A DNA stretch of 40,689 nucleotides from an uncultured Alteromonadaceae bacterium (GCA_950073835.1 CATMRP010000024.1:1-40689), one strand, 5' to 3'; numbered from the stretch's first letter, positions 24,532-35,085 are shown. Numbers and translations: made by a program. Notes: generated by a model from the letters alone, not told the origin.

Positions 24532-24967
24532 GGTGTAAATCCCTGTAAATGACGTTAGATTGTATTTTTTATAAACCTACCATGATTTTTTGATTTACTC
24601 ACCTGGTGGTTTATTCATAAAGGTGTTTGTTTGCTTTAATATTTTATTCATCTTGTGTGGTTACCCTCTTATCGGTCTTACGGTTGGGTGGCTGGACGCG
24701 CAAGTTCAAATACGCCATACTGCCCCGCGGTTGTCTGGCATCTGAGCTGCAACAGGTGACGGCAAGTGTGGTCTGCACAGGATGGACTACCTGTGATGAT
24801 CCACTTATAAAACCGGCGCCATAGCGGGTATCGTAAATAAAATATCAACTTGTTGGTATGCGTCCCTTGAATAATGCCGCCAGACCCTCATTAACTAAAA
24901 AATAACAGGTGTTGGTGTCTGATACGGATACCAGACCACACATTACAATTGAATCGAGAAAGTACTT
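24532..24967. other. 436-bp non-coding region between divergent dipeptidase and sapC-like genes
   Basis: AT-rich toward the dipeptidase side, with TATAAA/TACAAT-like elements in the minus direction. Near the SapC side a TACAAT -10-like element lies at 24944-24949 and a short inverted repeat GTCTG/CAGAC at 24917-24921 and 24932-24936. A 65-codon open frame inside it (24627-24824) has no ribosome-binding site or family resemblance and is not called. I see no RNA gene. Confidence 0.4.
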
Positions 24968-25732
24968 ATGGCAATGAATTTCGTACCGCTGGATAAAAAT
25001 ACACATAAAGATCTGAAAGTAGCGGTAGATCCTGCTTTTCCATACGCGAAAAACACCCACCTGGCCGCGGCTTCAATTCGTGAATTTGCACAATTAGCCG
25101 GCGCTATGCCACTGGTGTTCATCCAGGATCCTAAAACCAGTAAACATCACGTTGTTGCAATGCTGGGCATTGAGCCAGGCCAGAACCTGTTTTTACAGGA
25201 TGGCAAATGGAATGCACCGCATATTCCAATGAACATTGTTCGTTACCCGTTCGACGTGCGTCCTGACGGCGACAAGCTGGGCGTTTACATTGATGAAAAC
25301 AGCGATCTGATCAAAGATGAAGGTCAGCCGTTGTTTAAAGAAGATGGTAACCCATCTGACTTCCTGAACAACCGCCAGCAATTGCTGGGCGATCTGGCTA
25401 ACAGCGAAATGCTGACCCAGCAGTTTGTGTCTAAAGTGGTTGAACTGGACTTGTTAAACCCAATGCAACTGCGCGTTCAGTACAGCAACGGCCAGGGCCG
25501 TAACGTTGGTGGTATCCTGACCATCGATGAAAAGAAACTGGTAGAGCTGGCAGATGAGCAAGTGGTAGAACTGCACAGAGCCGGTTTCATGGGCGCACTG
25601 TACGCCATGATGCTGTCTTTAGGTCAGCTCAATCGCCTTATCGAGCTTTCTACCAATGCTGAAAGCCCAATCAAAGCCATGCAAATGGAACCCGCGCCGG
25701 CAGAACAAGCCGAGGCAGCGCCACAGCAGTAA
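24968..25732 (+). CDS. SapC family protein
   Basis: 254 residues, full length for the family. The opening NFVPLDKNTHKDLKV, the HLAAASIREFAQLAGAMPLVF segment and the downstream NIVRYPFDV and LDLLNPMQL segments are characteristic of PF07277 (SapC). The family was named for a protein from Campylobacter S-layer loci, but most members stand outside such loci and the molecular role is unknown. It has no signal peptide or membrane helix. The C-terminal tail is Ala/Glu/Pro-rich (EPAPAEQAEAAPQQ). It starts at an ATG behind GAGAAAG and ends at a strong terminator, so it is a single-gene unit. Confidence 0.88.
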   Translation: MAMNFVPLDKNTHKDLKVAVDPAFPYAKNTHLAAASIREFAQLAGAMPLVFIQDPKTSKHHVVAMLGIEPGQNLFLQDGKWNAPHIPMNIVRYPFDVRPDGDKLGVYIDENSDLIKDEGQPLFKEDGNPSDFLNNRQQLLGDLANSEMLTQQFVSKVVELDLLNPMQLRVQYSNGQGRNVGGILTIDEKKLVELADEQVVELHRAGFMGALYAMMLSLGQLNRLIELSTNAESPIKAMQMEPAPAEQAEAAPQQ

Positions 25733-25754
25733 GCCACTGCGCGGCAAGACGAAA

Positions 25755-25783
25755 AGAGGGTGGGCAATAGCCCGCCTTTTTTA
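25755..25783 (+). terminator. Intrinsic terminator after the SapC gene
   Basis: GGTGGGC (25759-25765), loop AATA, GCCCGCC (25770-25776; one G-U pair), followed by six T (25777-25782). Confidence 0.88.
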
Positions 25784-25825
25784 TTGATATTCAGTTAACC
25801 AGAACCATCCTGTGGAACACCTTTC

Positions 25826-27271
25826 ATGTCACTCACTCTAGTTAATCCCAGCGTAAAATTATCGGCGACCTTAACAGTTGAAGCTCCGACTCTGACTATC
25901 GCAGAGGGGCAGCACACCATTATCAGTGGACTGAATGGCAGTGGTAAATCGGTACTGGCAGCGGTGCTGGCCGGAGAAGGAAAAGTGCTAGGTGGCGAAC
26001 GGCAATCAGGTGGTCGTTGCGGCTGGGTGAGTGTGGGACAACAACAGGCAGTGATTGAAGCTGAGCGTCGCAAAGACGATGCCGATATTCTTGATGTGGT
26101 ACCGGTACCAAGCACGGCTAAAGAGGTTATCTTGGATGGCCTCACCGACGAACAAAGCGTTACAGAAACTCTAAACGAATTAGCGGAGTTACTGGGTATT
26201 AGCAGCCTCCTTGAAAGGGAGTTTCTGGCCCTGTCCACCGGTGAGACGCGTAAAGTGTTATTAACCAGAGAGCTGCTAAGAGAGCCTGACTGGCTGGTAT
26301 TGGATGAGCCCTTCGATGGCCTTGATGTCGAAACCGTAGACAGGTTTGCCCGGTATCTTGATAAGCTCAGCACCCGCTGTACGCTAATTATGGTGGTAAA
26401 CCGGGTGAGCGAAATTCCGGTTTGGGCGCAACGCTTGTTGTTCTTACAAAATGGTCGCATCGCCTGGCAAATCGAAGGAGACACGCTTGATGACGCCGCG
26501 CTGCGGCCGCTCAGACAAATTATGCATATTCAGCATAATGTCGAAAAGCTGCCCGAACGCGACAGCGATTGCCATGCGCCCCAGCGCAACGATCCTAATG
26601 CGCCGCTGGTCAGACTGAATGACGGCCGGGTTGCCTGGGGTGACAATGTAGTGTTTGAGCAGCTTAACTGGACTATCGTACCCGGTGAGCACTGGCAGGT
26701 AATTGGCCCTAATGGTTCGGGGAAAACCTGCTTACTGACGCTGATCACCGGTGACAACCCGCTTTGTTACAGCAACGATTTGAACGTGTTTGGTTATCAG
26801 CGCGGCAGTGGTGAAAGCATCTGGGACATAAAACAACATCTCGGCATTATTTCTAACAGTTTGCACTTGCAGTACCGGGTCAATTGCTCAGTTGCAGATG
26901 TGGTGTGCTCTGGCTTTTACGACAGTATTGGCCTGTACAAAACACCCACCGACAGGCAGCGCATGCTGTGCCGGGAATGGCTGGTTGCGGTTGGCCTGGA
27001 GCAGGCAGCGAAAACGCCGTTTCAGTCTTTATCCTTTGGCGACCAGCGTTTACTGCTGATCGTGCGGGCTATGGTAAAACATCCGAGCCTGTTGATTCTT
27101 GATGAGCCTTGCAATGGCCTGGATGAGATCAACCGCACCAAGGTGCTGGCCATGCTTGATTTACTGGCACGGGAAGGCAATACCACACTACTGTATGTTA
27201 ATCATCACAGCGAAGATAAGATCCCGGCGATCAAAAACACGCTGAATATGCGTGATTACCAGCCGCGATAA
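25826..27271 (+). CDS. modF: ModF-like tandem ABC ATPase
   Basis: 481 residues with two ABC nucleotide-binding domains. Domain 1: Walker A GLNGSGKS (35-42), signature LSTGETRK, Walker B LVLDEPFDGLD. Domain 2: Walker A GPNGSGKT, signature-like LSFGDQRLL, Walker B LLILDEPCNGLD, and H-loop VNHHSED. The order and length match E. coli ModF (490 residues), a soluble double ABC protein linked to molybdate transport loci and once called PhrA. No modABC genes are nearby, so the link to molybdate is unproven. The protein has no membrane domain. Confidence 0.88.
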   Translation: MSLTLVNPSVKLSATLTVEAPTLTIAEGQHTIISGLNGSGKSVLAAVLAGEGKVLGGERQSGGRCGWVSVGQQQAVIEAERRKDDADILDVVPVPSTAKEVILDGLTDEQSVTETLNELAELLGISSLLEREFLALSTGETRKVLLTRELLREPDWLVLDEPFDGLDVETVDRFARYLDKLSTRCTLIMVVNRVSEIPVWAQRLLFLQNGRIAWQIEGDTLDDAALRPLRQIMHIQHNVEKLPERDSDCHAPQRNDPNAPLVRLNDGRVAWGDNVVFEQLNWTIVPGEHWQVIGPNGSGKTCLLTLITGDNPLCYSNDLNVFGYQRGSGESIWDIKQHLGIISNSLHLQYRVNCSVADVVCSGFYDSIGLYKTPTDRQRMLCREWLVAVGLEQAAKTPFQSLSFGDQRLLLIVRAMVKHPSLLILDEPCNGLDEINRTKVLAMLDLLAREGNTTLLYVNHHSEDKIPAIKNTLNMRDYQPR

Positions 27272-27321
27272 ACTTTTTTTCGCCACTGATCTCAGACCTT
27301 TTTAGAATTAAATACCCACTT

Positions 27322-27355
27322 CCCCTTAGCTTTGCTTCTAAGGGGGGCGGTTTTT
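27322..27355 (+). terminator. Terminator after modF
   Basis: CCCCTTAG (27322-27329) and CTAAGGGG (27338-27345) form a perfect 8-bp stem with an 8-nt loop; GGCGG and then T5 (27351-27355) follow. Confidence 0.6.
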
Positions 27356-27464
27356 CCCACTTTTCCCCCTTTTTCCTTCTTTCTAATCAGCCACTTCAGC
27401 GCAAAGCCCGAAAATAAGGGATTTTTCCCCATTTTGTCACTCGTCCTGTAAGGCGCGTTTTTGC

Positions 27465-27530
27465 TTGACAGTGGGGAGGAATGATACCTAAACTGTCAAA
27501 AGTGGGTAAAAGTGGCAAATAGTGGATCAT
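27465..27530 (+). promoter_or_regulatory. dcw (Pmra) promoter with MraZ operator repeats
   Basis: A perfect -35 TTGACA (27465-27470) and a -10-like TAAACT (27489-27494) are 18 bp apart. AGTGG then recurs at 27501, 27511 and 27521, an exact 10-bp period, the arrangement recognised by the ring-shaped MraZ repressor. A further AGTGG overlaps the promoter at 27470, and reverse-orientation AGTGGG copies occur at 27315-27320 and 27356-27361. The stretch 27272-27601 otherwise contains only the modF terminator and the mraZ leader. Confidence 0.8.
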
Positions 27531-27601
27531 ATAATCAACGTTTTGCAGATCAGATCTCATAAAACACGAATAATAAGATCAATACACAAAAGGCTAGGGG
27601 A

Positions 27602-28060
27602 ATGTTCCGCGGCGCTAACGCAATCAATCTGGATTCCAAAGGGAGACTGGCTATTCCGACAAAGCATCGGCAGCCCCTTCTGGATGATTGTGCCGGACAA
27701 CTGATCTGCACCATTGACACACAACAAAGCTGTTTGCTGCTTTACCCGCTTCCCGAATGGGAAGAAATAGAACTCAAGCTGAGTAAATTTTCCAGCAATA
27801 TTGAGCAGGAAAGACGAAAGATTCGATTGTTACTCGGTTATGCCATCGACTGCGAAATGGATAAGAGCGGTCGTGTGCTCATTCCTGTACCCCTGCGTAA
27901 TCATGCCAAATTAGACAAAGAAATTCTGCTGGTTGGCCAATTAAATAAATTCGAAATCTGGAATTCAGAAATCTGGGCTAAACGTATCGAAGAAGATATG
28001 GAAGTTGAGCGTTCTGGTAACTTTGAGCTCACTGAGCGTTTACAGGACTTCTCACTATGA
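27602..28060 (+). CDS. mraZ: Transcriptional regulator MraZ
   Basis: 152 residues, the usual length. There are two SpoVT/AbrB-like domains, each with the family signature: [20 protein letters not shown] near the N-terminus and [20 protein letters not shown] in the second half. MraZ is a ring-forming DNA-binding protein that represses the dcw operon through GTGG-type direct repeats; such repeats lie directly upstream, so it is autoregulatory. The ATG has AAGG eight bases upstream. The stop overlaps the start of rsmH by four bases. Confidence 0.97.
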   Translation: MFRGANAINLDSKGRLAIPTKHRQPLLDDCAGQLICTIDTQQSCLLLYPLPEWEEIELKLSKFSSNIEQERRKIRLLLGYAIDCEMDKSGRVLIPVPLRNHAKLDKEILLVGQLNKFEIWNSEIWAKRIEEDMEVERSGNFELTERLQDFSL

Positions 28061-28992
28061 CCGTATCGTTTTCGCATACCTCTGTACTCCTACAGGAATG
28101 CCTGGACGGCCTGGCCATCAAACCAGACGGTATTTATATCGATGCGACCTTTGGTCGTGGCGGTCACTCTGGCGAGATCCTCAAACAGCTGGACAGTGAT
28201 GGCCGCTTAATTGCGTTCGATCGCGATCCCCAGGCCATCGAAGCCGCCGCCCGGTTTGCTGACGACAAGCGGTTTGAGATTGTGCATTCGGCGTTTGGCG
28301 ACATGGCGGAAGTGATTGAGCAGATGGGCCTGACGCAGCAAATCGATGGTGTATTGATGGATCTGGGCGTGTCGTCACCACAATTAGACGATGCCGAGCG
28401 TGGTTTTAGCTTCTTGCGCGACGGACCACTGGATATGCGCATGGATACGTCACGGGGAATGAGTGCCGCCGACTGGCTGAACAGTGCTGATGAGCAGGAT
28501 ATTACCCAGGTAATTAAAGAGTTTGGCGAAGAAAAGTTCGGTAAGCGTATTGCTCATGCGATCGTCAATTACCGTCAGCAGCAACCGTTGGCCCGCACCA
28601 GTGAGTTAGTGACTATTATCGACCAGGCTATGCCGGTTAAAGATAAATTCAAGCACCCGGCTACCCGCACTTTTCAGGGCATTCGAATTTACATCAACGC
28701 GGAGCTGGAGCAACTGAGGGTGGGGCTTAAAGCCGCAACCGGTATTTTACGTCCGGGCGGGCGTCTGGCAGTGATTTCTTTTCACTCACTGGAAGACCGC
28801 CTGGTGAAACGTTTTATGAAGGAGCAGAGCAAGGGCAAGGCATTGCCACCAGGGCTACCGGTAACCCAGGCAGAAATCGATGCCGACAAAGTGTTAACCC
28901 TTATTGGCAAGGCCATTAAGCCTGGCGAGGAAGAACTCAAACACAACGTGCGATCCCGTAGCGCGGTACTCAGGGTGGCGGAAAAACGATGA
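28057..28992 (+). CDS. rsmH: 16S rRNA (cytosine-1402-N4)-methyltransferase RsmH
   Basis: 311 residues; methylates C1402 of 16S rRNA in the ribosomal P site using SAM. The SAM-binding motif is [16 protein letters not shown] near residue 30; other conserved parts are [32 protein letters not shown] and [15 protein letters not shown]. The start overlaps mraZ by ATGA and the end overlaps ftsL by ATGA, indicating translational coupling. Second gene of the dcw cluster, as in other gammaproteobacteria. Confidence 0.98.
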   Translation: MTVSFSHTSVLLQECLDGLAIKPDGIYIDATFGRGGHSGEILKQLDSDGRLIAFDRDPQAIEAAARFADDKRFEIVHSAFGDMAEVIEQMGLTQQIDGVLMDLGVSSPQLDDAERGFSFLRDGPLDMRMDTSRGMSAADWLNSADEQDITQVIKEFGEEKFGKRIAHAIVNYRQQQPLARTSELVTIIDQAMPVKDKFKHPATRTFQGIRIYINAELEQLRVGLKAATGILRPGGRLAVISFHSLEDRLVKRFMKEQSKGKALPPGLPVTQAEIDADKVLTLIGKAIKPGEEELKHNVRSRSAVLRVAEKR

Positions 28993-29309
28993 CCGGTTCG
29001 ACGACCAACTTTAATTTCCTCCTCATCCTGGTTACCGAATTGACCCGCCATAAGCTGCGGGTTTTGTTGTTTATAGCGGTTATCGCCAGCGCCCTGGCGG
29101 TGATCCTCAGCACGCACCATAACCGCCAGCAAAATATCGCCCTGGAAGAGCTGATGCGAGAGAAAGATCAGCTCGACGTGGAATGGCGTAACCTGGTGCT
29201 GGAACAACGTGCACTAACCGAGCACAACCGAATTGAAGCCATGGTTCAGAAGGAACTCGACATGCATCGTCCTGATGTGGATGACGAGGTTGTGGTGCGG
29301 ATCAAATGA
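28989..29309 (+). CDS. ftsL: Cell division protein FtsL
   Basis: 106-residue bitopic membrane protein: a short cytoplasmic N-terminus, one helix ([18 protein letters not shown]) and a periplasmic coiled coil with heptad character ([20 protein letters not shown]). FtsL forms a complex with FtsB and FtsQ and activates FtsWI at the septum. The call rests on this architecture and on its position between rsmH and ftsI; it overlaps both by four bases. Confidence 0.95.
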   Translation: MTGSTTNFNFLLILVTELTRHKLRVLLFIAVIASALAVILSTHHNRQQNIALEELMREKDQLDVEWRNLVLEQRALTEHNRIEAMVQKELDMHRPDVDDEVVVRIK

Positions 29310-31084
29310 CAGCTATCACATTAAAAAATTCCAAAACCAGGGCTGGCGGGGCAAAAATCAACACCCGTCCAGGTCCTATGCAGTGGCGCTTCGTGCTGGT
29401 CGTGGGCATTATCGTTCTGGTTTTCCTGATCCTGGCGCTACGTACCGCTTTTATTCAGGTCATCGCCCCGGATGCACTGATAGAACAGGGTGACAGTCGT
29501 ACCCTGCGAACCCGCAATACCCCGACATACCGTGGACTCATTACCGACCGCAATGGTGTAGAACTGGCCGTAAGCGTGCCGGTGAGGGCGATCTGGGCCG
29601 ATCCAAAAATTATTCATGAGCAAAACGGGCTCAATCAAACCCGCCGCTGGCTGGCGCTGGCCGAAGTGCTGGGGCAGGACGTTGATGAGCTGGTGGGCAA
29701 GGTCGGCAACCCGAAACGCCGCTTTGTGTATCTGCAGCGTCAGGTGTCGCCGGCGATGGCCGATTATGTCGAAAAACTGGAAATCCCGGGCGTTTATTTG
29801 CGTAAGGAATCACGCCGTTATTACCCGACCGGTGAAGTCGCTGCGCAGTTAATTGGTATCACCAATGTGGACGACAAAGGTATTGAGGGACTCGAACGGT
29901 TATACGACGACTGGCTGACCGGTTCGCCGGGTACCCGTAAAATTCGCCGTGATGCCAAGGGGCGTCAGGTGGAAGTGTTGGAGAGCAAAGATGGCGAAGC
30001 CGCAGGTAACCTGGCGCTGACTATCGATCAGCGCATTCAGGCGCTGGCCTACCGGGAAATCAAAGAAGCCATGCTTTATTATCAGGCCAGCTCAGCCTCG
30101 GCCATTGTAATTGATGTGCATAGCGGTGATATTCTGGCGATGGTCAACGCGCCTTCGTTTAATCCTAACGATCGCAGCGATATCTCCCCGCGGCGGATGC
30201 GTAACCGGGTGATTACGGATGCCTTTGAACCCGGCAGTTCATTAAAGCCACTGGCGGTGCTCAGCGCGCTGGAGTTTGGCGCCGTAAAAGTTGGCGATAT
30301 TGTAGATACCTCGCCTGGCTGGATGCGCCTTGGTGGCAGTCTGGTAAAGGATTTCCGCAATTACGGCAAACTGAGCCTGGCAGAGATCATTCAGCATTCC
30401 AGTAATATGGGCACCTCGAAGCTGGCTTTGTCGGTACCCAAACCATTTCTGCTGGATACCTATTACAACATGGGACTGATGTCAGACACCGGCATCAATA
30501 TGCCTGGAGAAAGCAGCGGGATCTTTCATGAACGCAGCCGCTGGTCTGAGTTTGAACTGGCCACCTTATCTTTCGGCTACGGCATTTCGGTCACTACCGC
30601 CCAGTTAGCCAGAATGTACTCAACCATTGCATCGGGTGGCATTAAGCGGCCACTTAACATTGTCAAAAATACTGATAATCAGGCTTATAAGCCCGGTGCC
30701 GAGCGGGTGATCAGCGAGCAAAATGCCAAAGCCATTATGGCCATGATGGAAACCGTTACGCAGGAAGATGGTTCTGGCGTTAAAGCCCGGATCCCGGGTT
30801 ACCGGGTAGCAGGTAAAACCGGTACCAGCCGCAAAGCCGTGGCCGGTGGTTACGGTGAAGAGTACGTTAATATCTTTGCCGGCATTGCCCCGCTTAACGG
30901 TCCGCAACTGGTCACGGTAGTGCTGATCAACGAACCTGGTGGCGATCTCTATCATGCCGGGGATACCGCAGCGCCGGTGTTCTCTGAAATTATGGGGGGG
31001 GCGTTACAACTACTGAATATTGCACCGGATGATCGTCAGGTAAGTGCCACACAAGTGGTAGAGAGGTCGACCAATGGTGGTTAA
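29306..31084 (+). CDS. ftsI: Septal peptidoglycan transpeptidase FtsI (PBP3)
   Basis: 592 residues. N-terminal membrane anchor (VLVVGIIVLVFLILALRTAF), pedestal domain with RGLITDRNG, and C-terminal transpeptidase with SxxK (S311-S-L-K314), SxN (HSSNMGTSKLA) and KTG (GKTGTSRKAV). It cross-links septal peptidoglycan together with FtsW and is the target of PBP3-selective beta-lactams. It starts in a four-base overlap with ftsL and overlaps murE by 11 bases. Confidence 0.97.
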   Translation: MTAITLKNSKTRAGGAKINTRPGPMQWRFVLVVGIIVLVFLILALRTAFIQVIAPDALIEQGDSRTLRTRNTPTYRGLITDRNGVELAVSVPVRAIWADPKIIHEQNGLNQTRRWLALAEVLGQDVDELVGKVGNPKRRFVYLQRQVSPAMADYVEKLEIPGVYLRKESRRYYPTGEVAAQLIGITNVDDKGIEGLERLYDDWLTGSPGTRKIRRDAKGRQVEVLESKDGEAAGNLALTIDQRIQALAYREIKEAMLYYQASSASAIVIDVHSGDILAMVNAPSFNPNDRSDISPRRMRNRVITDAFEPGSSLKPLAVLSALEFGAVKVGDIVDTSPGWMRLGGSLVKDFRNYGKLSLAEIIQHSSNMGTSKLALSVPKPFLLDTYYNMGLMSDTGINMPGESSGIFHERSRWSEFELATLSFGYGISVTTAQLARMYSTIASGGIKRPLNIVKNTDNQAYKPGAERVISEQNAKAIMAMMETVTQEDGSGVKARIPGYRVAGKTGTSRKAVAGGYGEEYVNIFAGIAPLNGPQLVTVVLINEPGGDLYHAGDTAAPVFSEIMGGALQLLNIAPDDRQVSATQVVERSTNGG

Positions 31085-32603
31085 CGCGTTTATGCAAAGT
31101 CTGCATGCACTGTTGATTAAATTTGGTATTAATGCACCGGATATCCGCGTTCACGGACTCACGCTGGATAGCCGTGAGGTGACACCGAAACTGGCATTTG
31201 TTGCGGTTAAAGGGCATAGCCGTGATGGACGTGACTTTATCCCACAAGCCATCAGTCTAGGGGCGCGCGCTATTCTCGCGGAAGCAGAAGAAGCCGGTGA
31301 ACACGGCCAGGTAATGATGCGCGAACATACGGTTATTGTGAAGGTGTGGGGGCTGGCTGACCTGCTTTCCTCACTGGCAGCCGCATTTTACGACTATCCG
31401 GCCAATAAGCTGGCGACCATCGCAGTGACCGGCACCAACGGTAAAACGTCCGTGGTGCAACTGATTACCCAGATGAAACATCTGTTGGGTCACCGCGCCG
31501 CGTCAATTGGGACGCTGGGCAGTGGTATTTACCGGGACGATGCCGACTTTAAGCCACCAGCTAACGGTAATACCACACCTGATGCTATTTCTATGCAGTA
31601 TTTACTGGCCGAATTTGTGCAGCAGGAAGTCCATCAGGTGGCTTATGAAGCATCATCTCATGCGCTGGTGCAAAATCGCCTTAAACAGGTAAATACCGAC
31701 ATTGCGGTGTTTACCAATCTGACCCGTGATCACCTTGATTATCATGGCACCATGGAGGCTTATGCAGAAGCAAAGCTTGGCTTACTGGATTTGCCCGGCC
31801 TGCATTCGGTGGTGCTTAATTATAATGACGAGGCAAGTATAGCCTGGGCCAAAAAAGCTAATAAGTCGATTCAGAAGGTCTGGACCGCCGTGTTGCCAGA
31901 ACCTGCCCGGGATATGCCAGAAGGTCGCTATTGTTTTGCCACAAATGTGCAATACCATCCCAATGGATGCCAGTTCAGGCTCGCAACATCCTGGGGGACG
32001 ACCGTGGTACAAACCGATTTGCTGGGGCACTTTAATATTGCCAACCTGATGAGCGCCACTGCGGCTCTTCTTTGTCAGGGTGAGCGTTTTGACAATGTGG
32101 TGAAAACCATTGAGCAGGTACAGGCAGTCGCCGGTCGCCTGGAAGTTTTTGAATTTCCTGATCATGCCAATGTGGTAGTCGATTATGCCCACACCCCGGA
32201 TGCATTGAGTCAGGCACTTAAAGCCCTGCGCCTGCATACCGATGGTAAGCTCTGGTGTGTATTTGGCTGTGGTGGTGACCGTGACAAAGGTAAGCGGCCG
32301 TTAATGGCGCAAGCTGCCGAACAAGGTGCCGATGAGCTGGTGATCACCACCGATAACAGTCGCTCAGAGTCACCTTCGGCCATTGCCGAGGATATTCGCG
32401 CGGGTCTAAATCACCCTGAAAAAGTGCAGGATATTCCCGACCGTGAGCAGGCTATCCGTTATTGCCTGACTAACGCCGGTCGGAACGACCTTATTCTGGC
32501 AGCAGGCAAAGGGCACGAGAGTTATCAAATTATTGGCGAACAAAAAATAAACTATAACGAACGGGAAGCCATTACCCGTTTGCAGCAGGAGTGCAGCAAA
32601 TGA
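31074..32603 (+). CDS. murE: UDP-MurNAc-L-Ala-D-Glu:meso-diaminopimelate ligase MurE
   Basis: 509-residue Mur ligase that adds the third amino acid of the stem peptide in the cytoplasm. ATP-binding P-loop AVTGTNGKTSVVQL, central-domain NLTRDHLDYHGTME and C-terminal VVDYAHTPDAL and CVFGCGGDRDKGKRP. The residue-selecting motif, DNPR in E. coli, reads DNSR here (TTDNSRSESP); the Arg that contacts diaminopimelate is kept, so meso-DAP is still the expected substrate. The ATG follows AGAGG and overlaps the ftsI stop. Confidence 0.96.
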   Translation: MVVNAFMQSLHALLIKFGINAPDIRVHGLTLDSREVTPKLAFVAVKGHSRDGRDFIPQAISLGARAILAEAEEAGEHGQVMMREHTVIVKVWGLADLLSSLAAAFYDYPANKLATIAVTGTNGKTSVVQLITQMKHLLGHRAASIGTLGSGIYRDDADFKPPANGNTTPDAISMQYLLAEFVQQEVHQVAYEASSHALVQNRLKQVNTDIAVFTNLTRDHLDYHGTMEAYAEAKLGLLDLPGLHSVVLNYNDEASIAWAKKANKSIQKVWTAVLPEPARDMPEGRYCFATNVQYHPNGCQFRLATSWGTTVVQTDLLGHFNIANLMSATAALLCQGERFDNVVKTIEQVQAVAGRLEVFEFPDHANVVVDYAHTPDALSQALKALRLHTDGKLWCVFGCGGDRDKGKRPLMAQAAEQGADELVITTDNSRSESPSAIAEDIRAGLNHPEKVQDIPDREQAIRYCLTNAGRNDLILAAGKGHESYQIIGEQKINYNEREAITRLQQECSK

Positions 32604-34006
32604 TTACCAGGTCTTTGATGTGGATAGCAGAGCAAATAAAAGGTCGTCTGAGCGGCGAAGACTGCACTGTTTCTGCCGTGAGCACGGATACCCGAACCCT
32701 CACGCAGGGGGCCGTCTATCTGGCGCTTAAGGGCGAGAATTTTGACGGCCACCAATTTGTTGAGGCCGCCGAAAAAGCCGGCGCTGTGGCCGTTATTGCC
32801 AGTCAACCGGTCACTACCGCACTGCCGGTGATTTATGTTGAAGATACCAAACTGGCGCTCGGCCAGCTTGGCGCGGCTGTTAAAGCCGAAGTTAAACCTA
32901 AAACCATTGGTATTACGGGCAGCAGTGGTAAAACCACCGTTAAGGAAATGTGCGCGGCAATCTTATCGCGGCGCGGCAATGTGCTGGCTACTGCCGGCAA
33001 CTTTAACAACGAAATCGGCGTGCCACTTACCTTACTGCGTCTGACTCCGGAGCATGAGTACGCGGTGGTGGAAATGGGCGCTAACCATCTCGGTGAAATT
33101 GCCTATACCACTGATCTGGTGAAACCGGATGTGGCAACCATCGTAAATGCAGCAGCGGCCCACTTAGAAGGCTTTGGCAGTTTACTTGGTGTAGCCCGGG
33201 CCAAAAGCGAAATCTTTAAGGGGCTGGGCGAAAAAGGCCTGGCCATTGTCAATCAGGACAGTCAGTTTGCTGAATTCTGGTTGGGAAAACTGAAATATCA
33301 GCCGGTGCAAACCTTCTCGCCGGATAACCATAATGCGCAGGCCGACTTTTATGCGACCGACATAATCATTGATTTGAATGGCTGTGCGGAATTTGAAATG
33401 CACTCGGCGCAGGGGAATACGGATATCCGCATGGCTGTGCCGGGCATGCACAATGTCGGCAATGCCCTGGTTGCTGCGGCGCTGACTATGGCAGTTGGTG
33501 CTACGTTGGAAGACGTTAAGTATGGCTTGCAGGATATGCTGGCGGTTGGCGGACGGTTAAAAGTGGTGCCGCTCACTGAGCAGGTGCGCATTCTGGACGA
33601 TACATATAATGCCAATGTGGGATCTGTTAAGGCGGCTATCGATACCCTGGCCAGTTTTTCTGGTCGGCGGGTACTGGTCCTTGGTGATATGGCGGAACTG
33701 GGCGAAAAAGCCCGTTATTACCATGAACAGGTTGGTGAATATGCCAAGGAGAAATTTATCGACTGTTTGTATACCTCCGGGGTGCTGAGTCAGAGTGCCT
33801 CTACCGCCTTTGGCGAGAACGGATACCATTTCGGCGAGCAAACCGCCCTGATTGAGGCACTGGAGCAGGATTTAGGTCATGAGCAAAGAGACTTAACGAT
33901 TCTGGTGAAAGGATCCCGCAGCGCGAGGATGGAAAATGTCATAGCGGCGTTGGAGAAATCGCCGCTGGGAAAGCTTAGTCGTCGGCGGGAGAAAATAGCA
34001 TGTTAA
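32600..34006 (+). CDS. murF: UDP-MurNAc-tripeptide:D-Ala-D-Ala ligase MurF
   Basis: 468 residues from the ATG at 32600, which overlaps the murE stop as ATGA and has AGGAG eight bases upstream; an in-frame GTG at 32591 is part of that site and is rejected. Mur ligase motifs: [42 protein letters not shown] and [13 protein letters not shown]. It completes UDP-MurNAc-pentapeptide in the cytoplasm. The end overlaps mraY by seven bases. Confidence 0.97.
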   Translation: MITRSLMWIAEQIKGRLSGEDCTVSAVSTDTRTLTQGAVYLALKGENFDGHQFVEAAEKAGAVAVIASQPVTTALPVIYVEDTKLALGQLGAAVKAEVKPKTIGITGSSGKTTVKEMCAAILSRRGNVLATAGNFNNEIGVPLTLLRLTPEHEYAVVEMGANHLGEIAYTTDLVKPDVATIVNAAAAHLEGFGSLLGVARAKSEIFKGLGEKGLAIVNQDSQFAEFWLGKLKYQPVQTFSPDNHNAQADFYATDIIIDLNGCAEFEMHSAQGNTDIRMAVPGMHNVGNALVAAALTMAVGATLEDVKYGLQDMLAVGGRLKVVPLTEQVRILDDTYNANVGSVKAAIDTLASFSGRRVLVLGDMAELGEKARYYHEQVGEYAKEKFIDCLYTSGVLSQSASTAFGENGYHFGEQTALIEALEQDLGHEQRDLTILVKGSRSARMENVIAALEKSPLGKLSRRREKIAC

Positions 34007-35082
34007 TATGGCTCGCCGACTGGCTGACACAATTTGAATCTGGCTTTAACGTCTTCTCGTACCTCACGCTAAGAGCGATCCTGAGTACCCTGACGGCGTT
34101 GTTGATAGCCATCATTATCGGGCCGAAGATGATCCGCTGGTTACAACGGATGCAGATTGGCCAGACGGTGCGCACCGATGGCCCCGAATCGCACTTATCC
34201 AAATCTGGTACCCCAACCATGGGCGGTTTACTTATACTGGCGGCAATTGTCATCAGTGTGCTGTTATGGGCAGATTTAACCAATACCTATGTGCTGGTGA
34301 CCTTATTCGTGGTGGTGACCTTTGGCATTATCGGGTTTGTCGATGATTACCGAAAAGTGGTGCGCAAGGACTCGAAAGGCCTGATAGCCCGCTGGAAGTA
34401 TTTCTGGCAATCGGTAATCGCCCTGTGTGTCGCGTTTTATCTGTATTCCTCTGCGCAAACCATGGAAGAAACGGCCTTATTGGTGCCGTTCTTTAAAGAG
34501 GTACTCCCACAACTGGGTATTTTGTATATTGCCATTGTGTACTTTGCACTGGTAGGCACGAGTAACGCGGTTAACCTGACTGACGGGCTCGATGGCCTGG
34601 CCATTGTGCCGACAATCCTGGTTGCCGGAGCTTTTGCTATTTTTGCTTACGTCACCGGTAACGCCAACTTTTCCGGCTATCTGAATATCCCGCATATCCC
34701 GCTAACCAGTGAACTGGTGATTGTGTGTACCGCGATTGTGGGCGCCGGGCTGGGCTTTTTATGGTTTAACACCTATCCGGCAATGGTCTTTATGGGCGAT
34801 GTTGGCTCGCTGGCACTTGGCGGTACCTTGGGTGTACTGGCGGTGCTGGTGCGTCAGGAAATCGTGCTCATTATTATGGGCGGCGTGTTCGTGATGGAGA
34901 CCGTCTCGGTGATCATGCAGGTAGGCTCTTACAAGCTACGCGGACAACGCATTTTCCGTATGGCACCTATTCATCATCATTACGAATTAAAGGGCTGGCC
35001 GGAACCCCGGGTGATTGTGCGATTCTGGATCATCTCGTTGATTCTGGTATTGATTGGTTTGGCAACGTTGAAATTACGCTAG
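34000..35082 (+). CDS. mraY: Phospho-N-acetylmuramoyl-pentapeptide transferase MraY
   Basis: 360 residues, ten predicted membrane helices. It moves phospho-MurNAc-pentapeptide to undecaprenyl phosphate to make lipid I. Conserved motifs: [31 protein letters not shown] (Asp pair), [26 protein letters not shown] and the HHHYELKGW loop. The ATG has GGGAG upstream and overlaps murF. Confidence 0.98.
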   Translation: MLIWLADWLTQFESGFNVFSYLTLRAILSTLTALLIAIIIGPKMIRWLQRMQIGQTVRTDGPESHLSKSGTPTMGGLLILAAIVISVLLWADLTNTYVLVTLFVVVTFGIIGFVDDYRKVVRKDSKGLIARWKYFWQSVIALCVAFYLYSSAQTMEETALLVPFFKEVLPQLGILYIAIVYFALVGTSNAVNLTDGLDGLAIVPTILVAGAFAIFAYVTGNANFSGYLNIPHIPLTSELVIVCTAIVGAGLGFLWFNTYPAMVFMGDVGSLALGGTLGVLAVLVRQEIVLIIMGGVFVMETVSVIMQVGSYKLRGQRIFRMAPIHHHYELKGWPEPRVIVRFWIISLILVLIGLATLKLR

Positions 35083-35085
35083 GTT

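Noticed and set aside
24627..24824. 65-codon open frame in the dipeptidase-SapC intergenic region
   Set aside because: No ribosome-binding site, no recognisable domain, Cys/Trp-rich composition unlike nearby genes.
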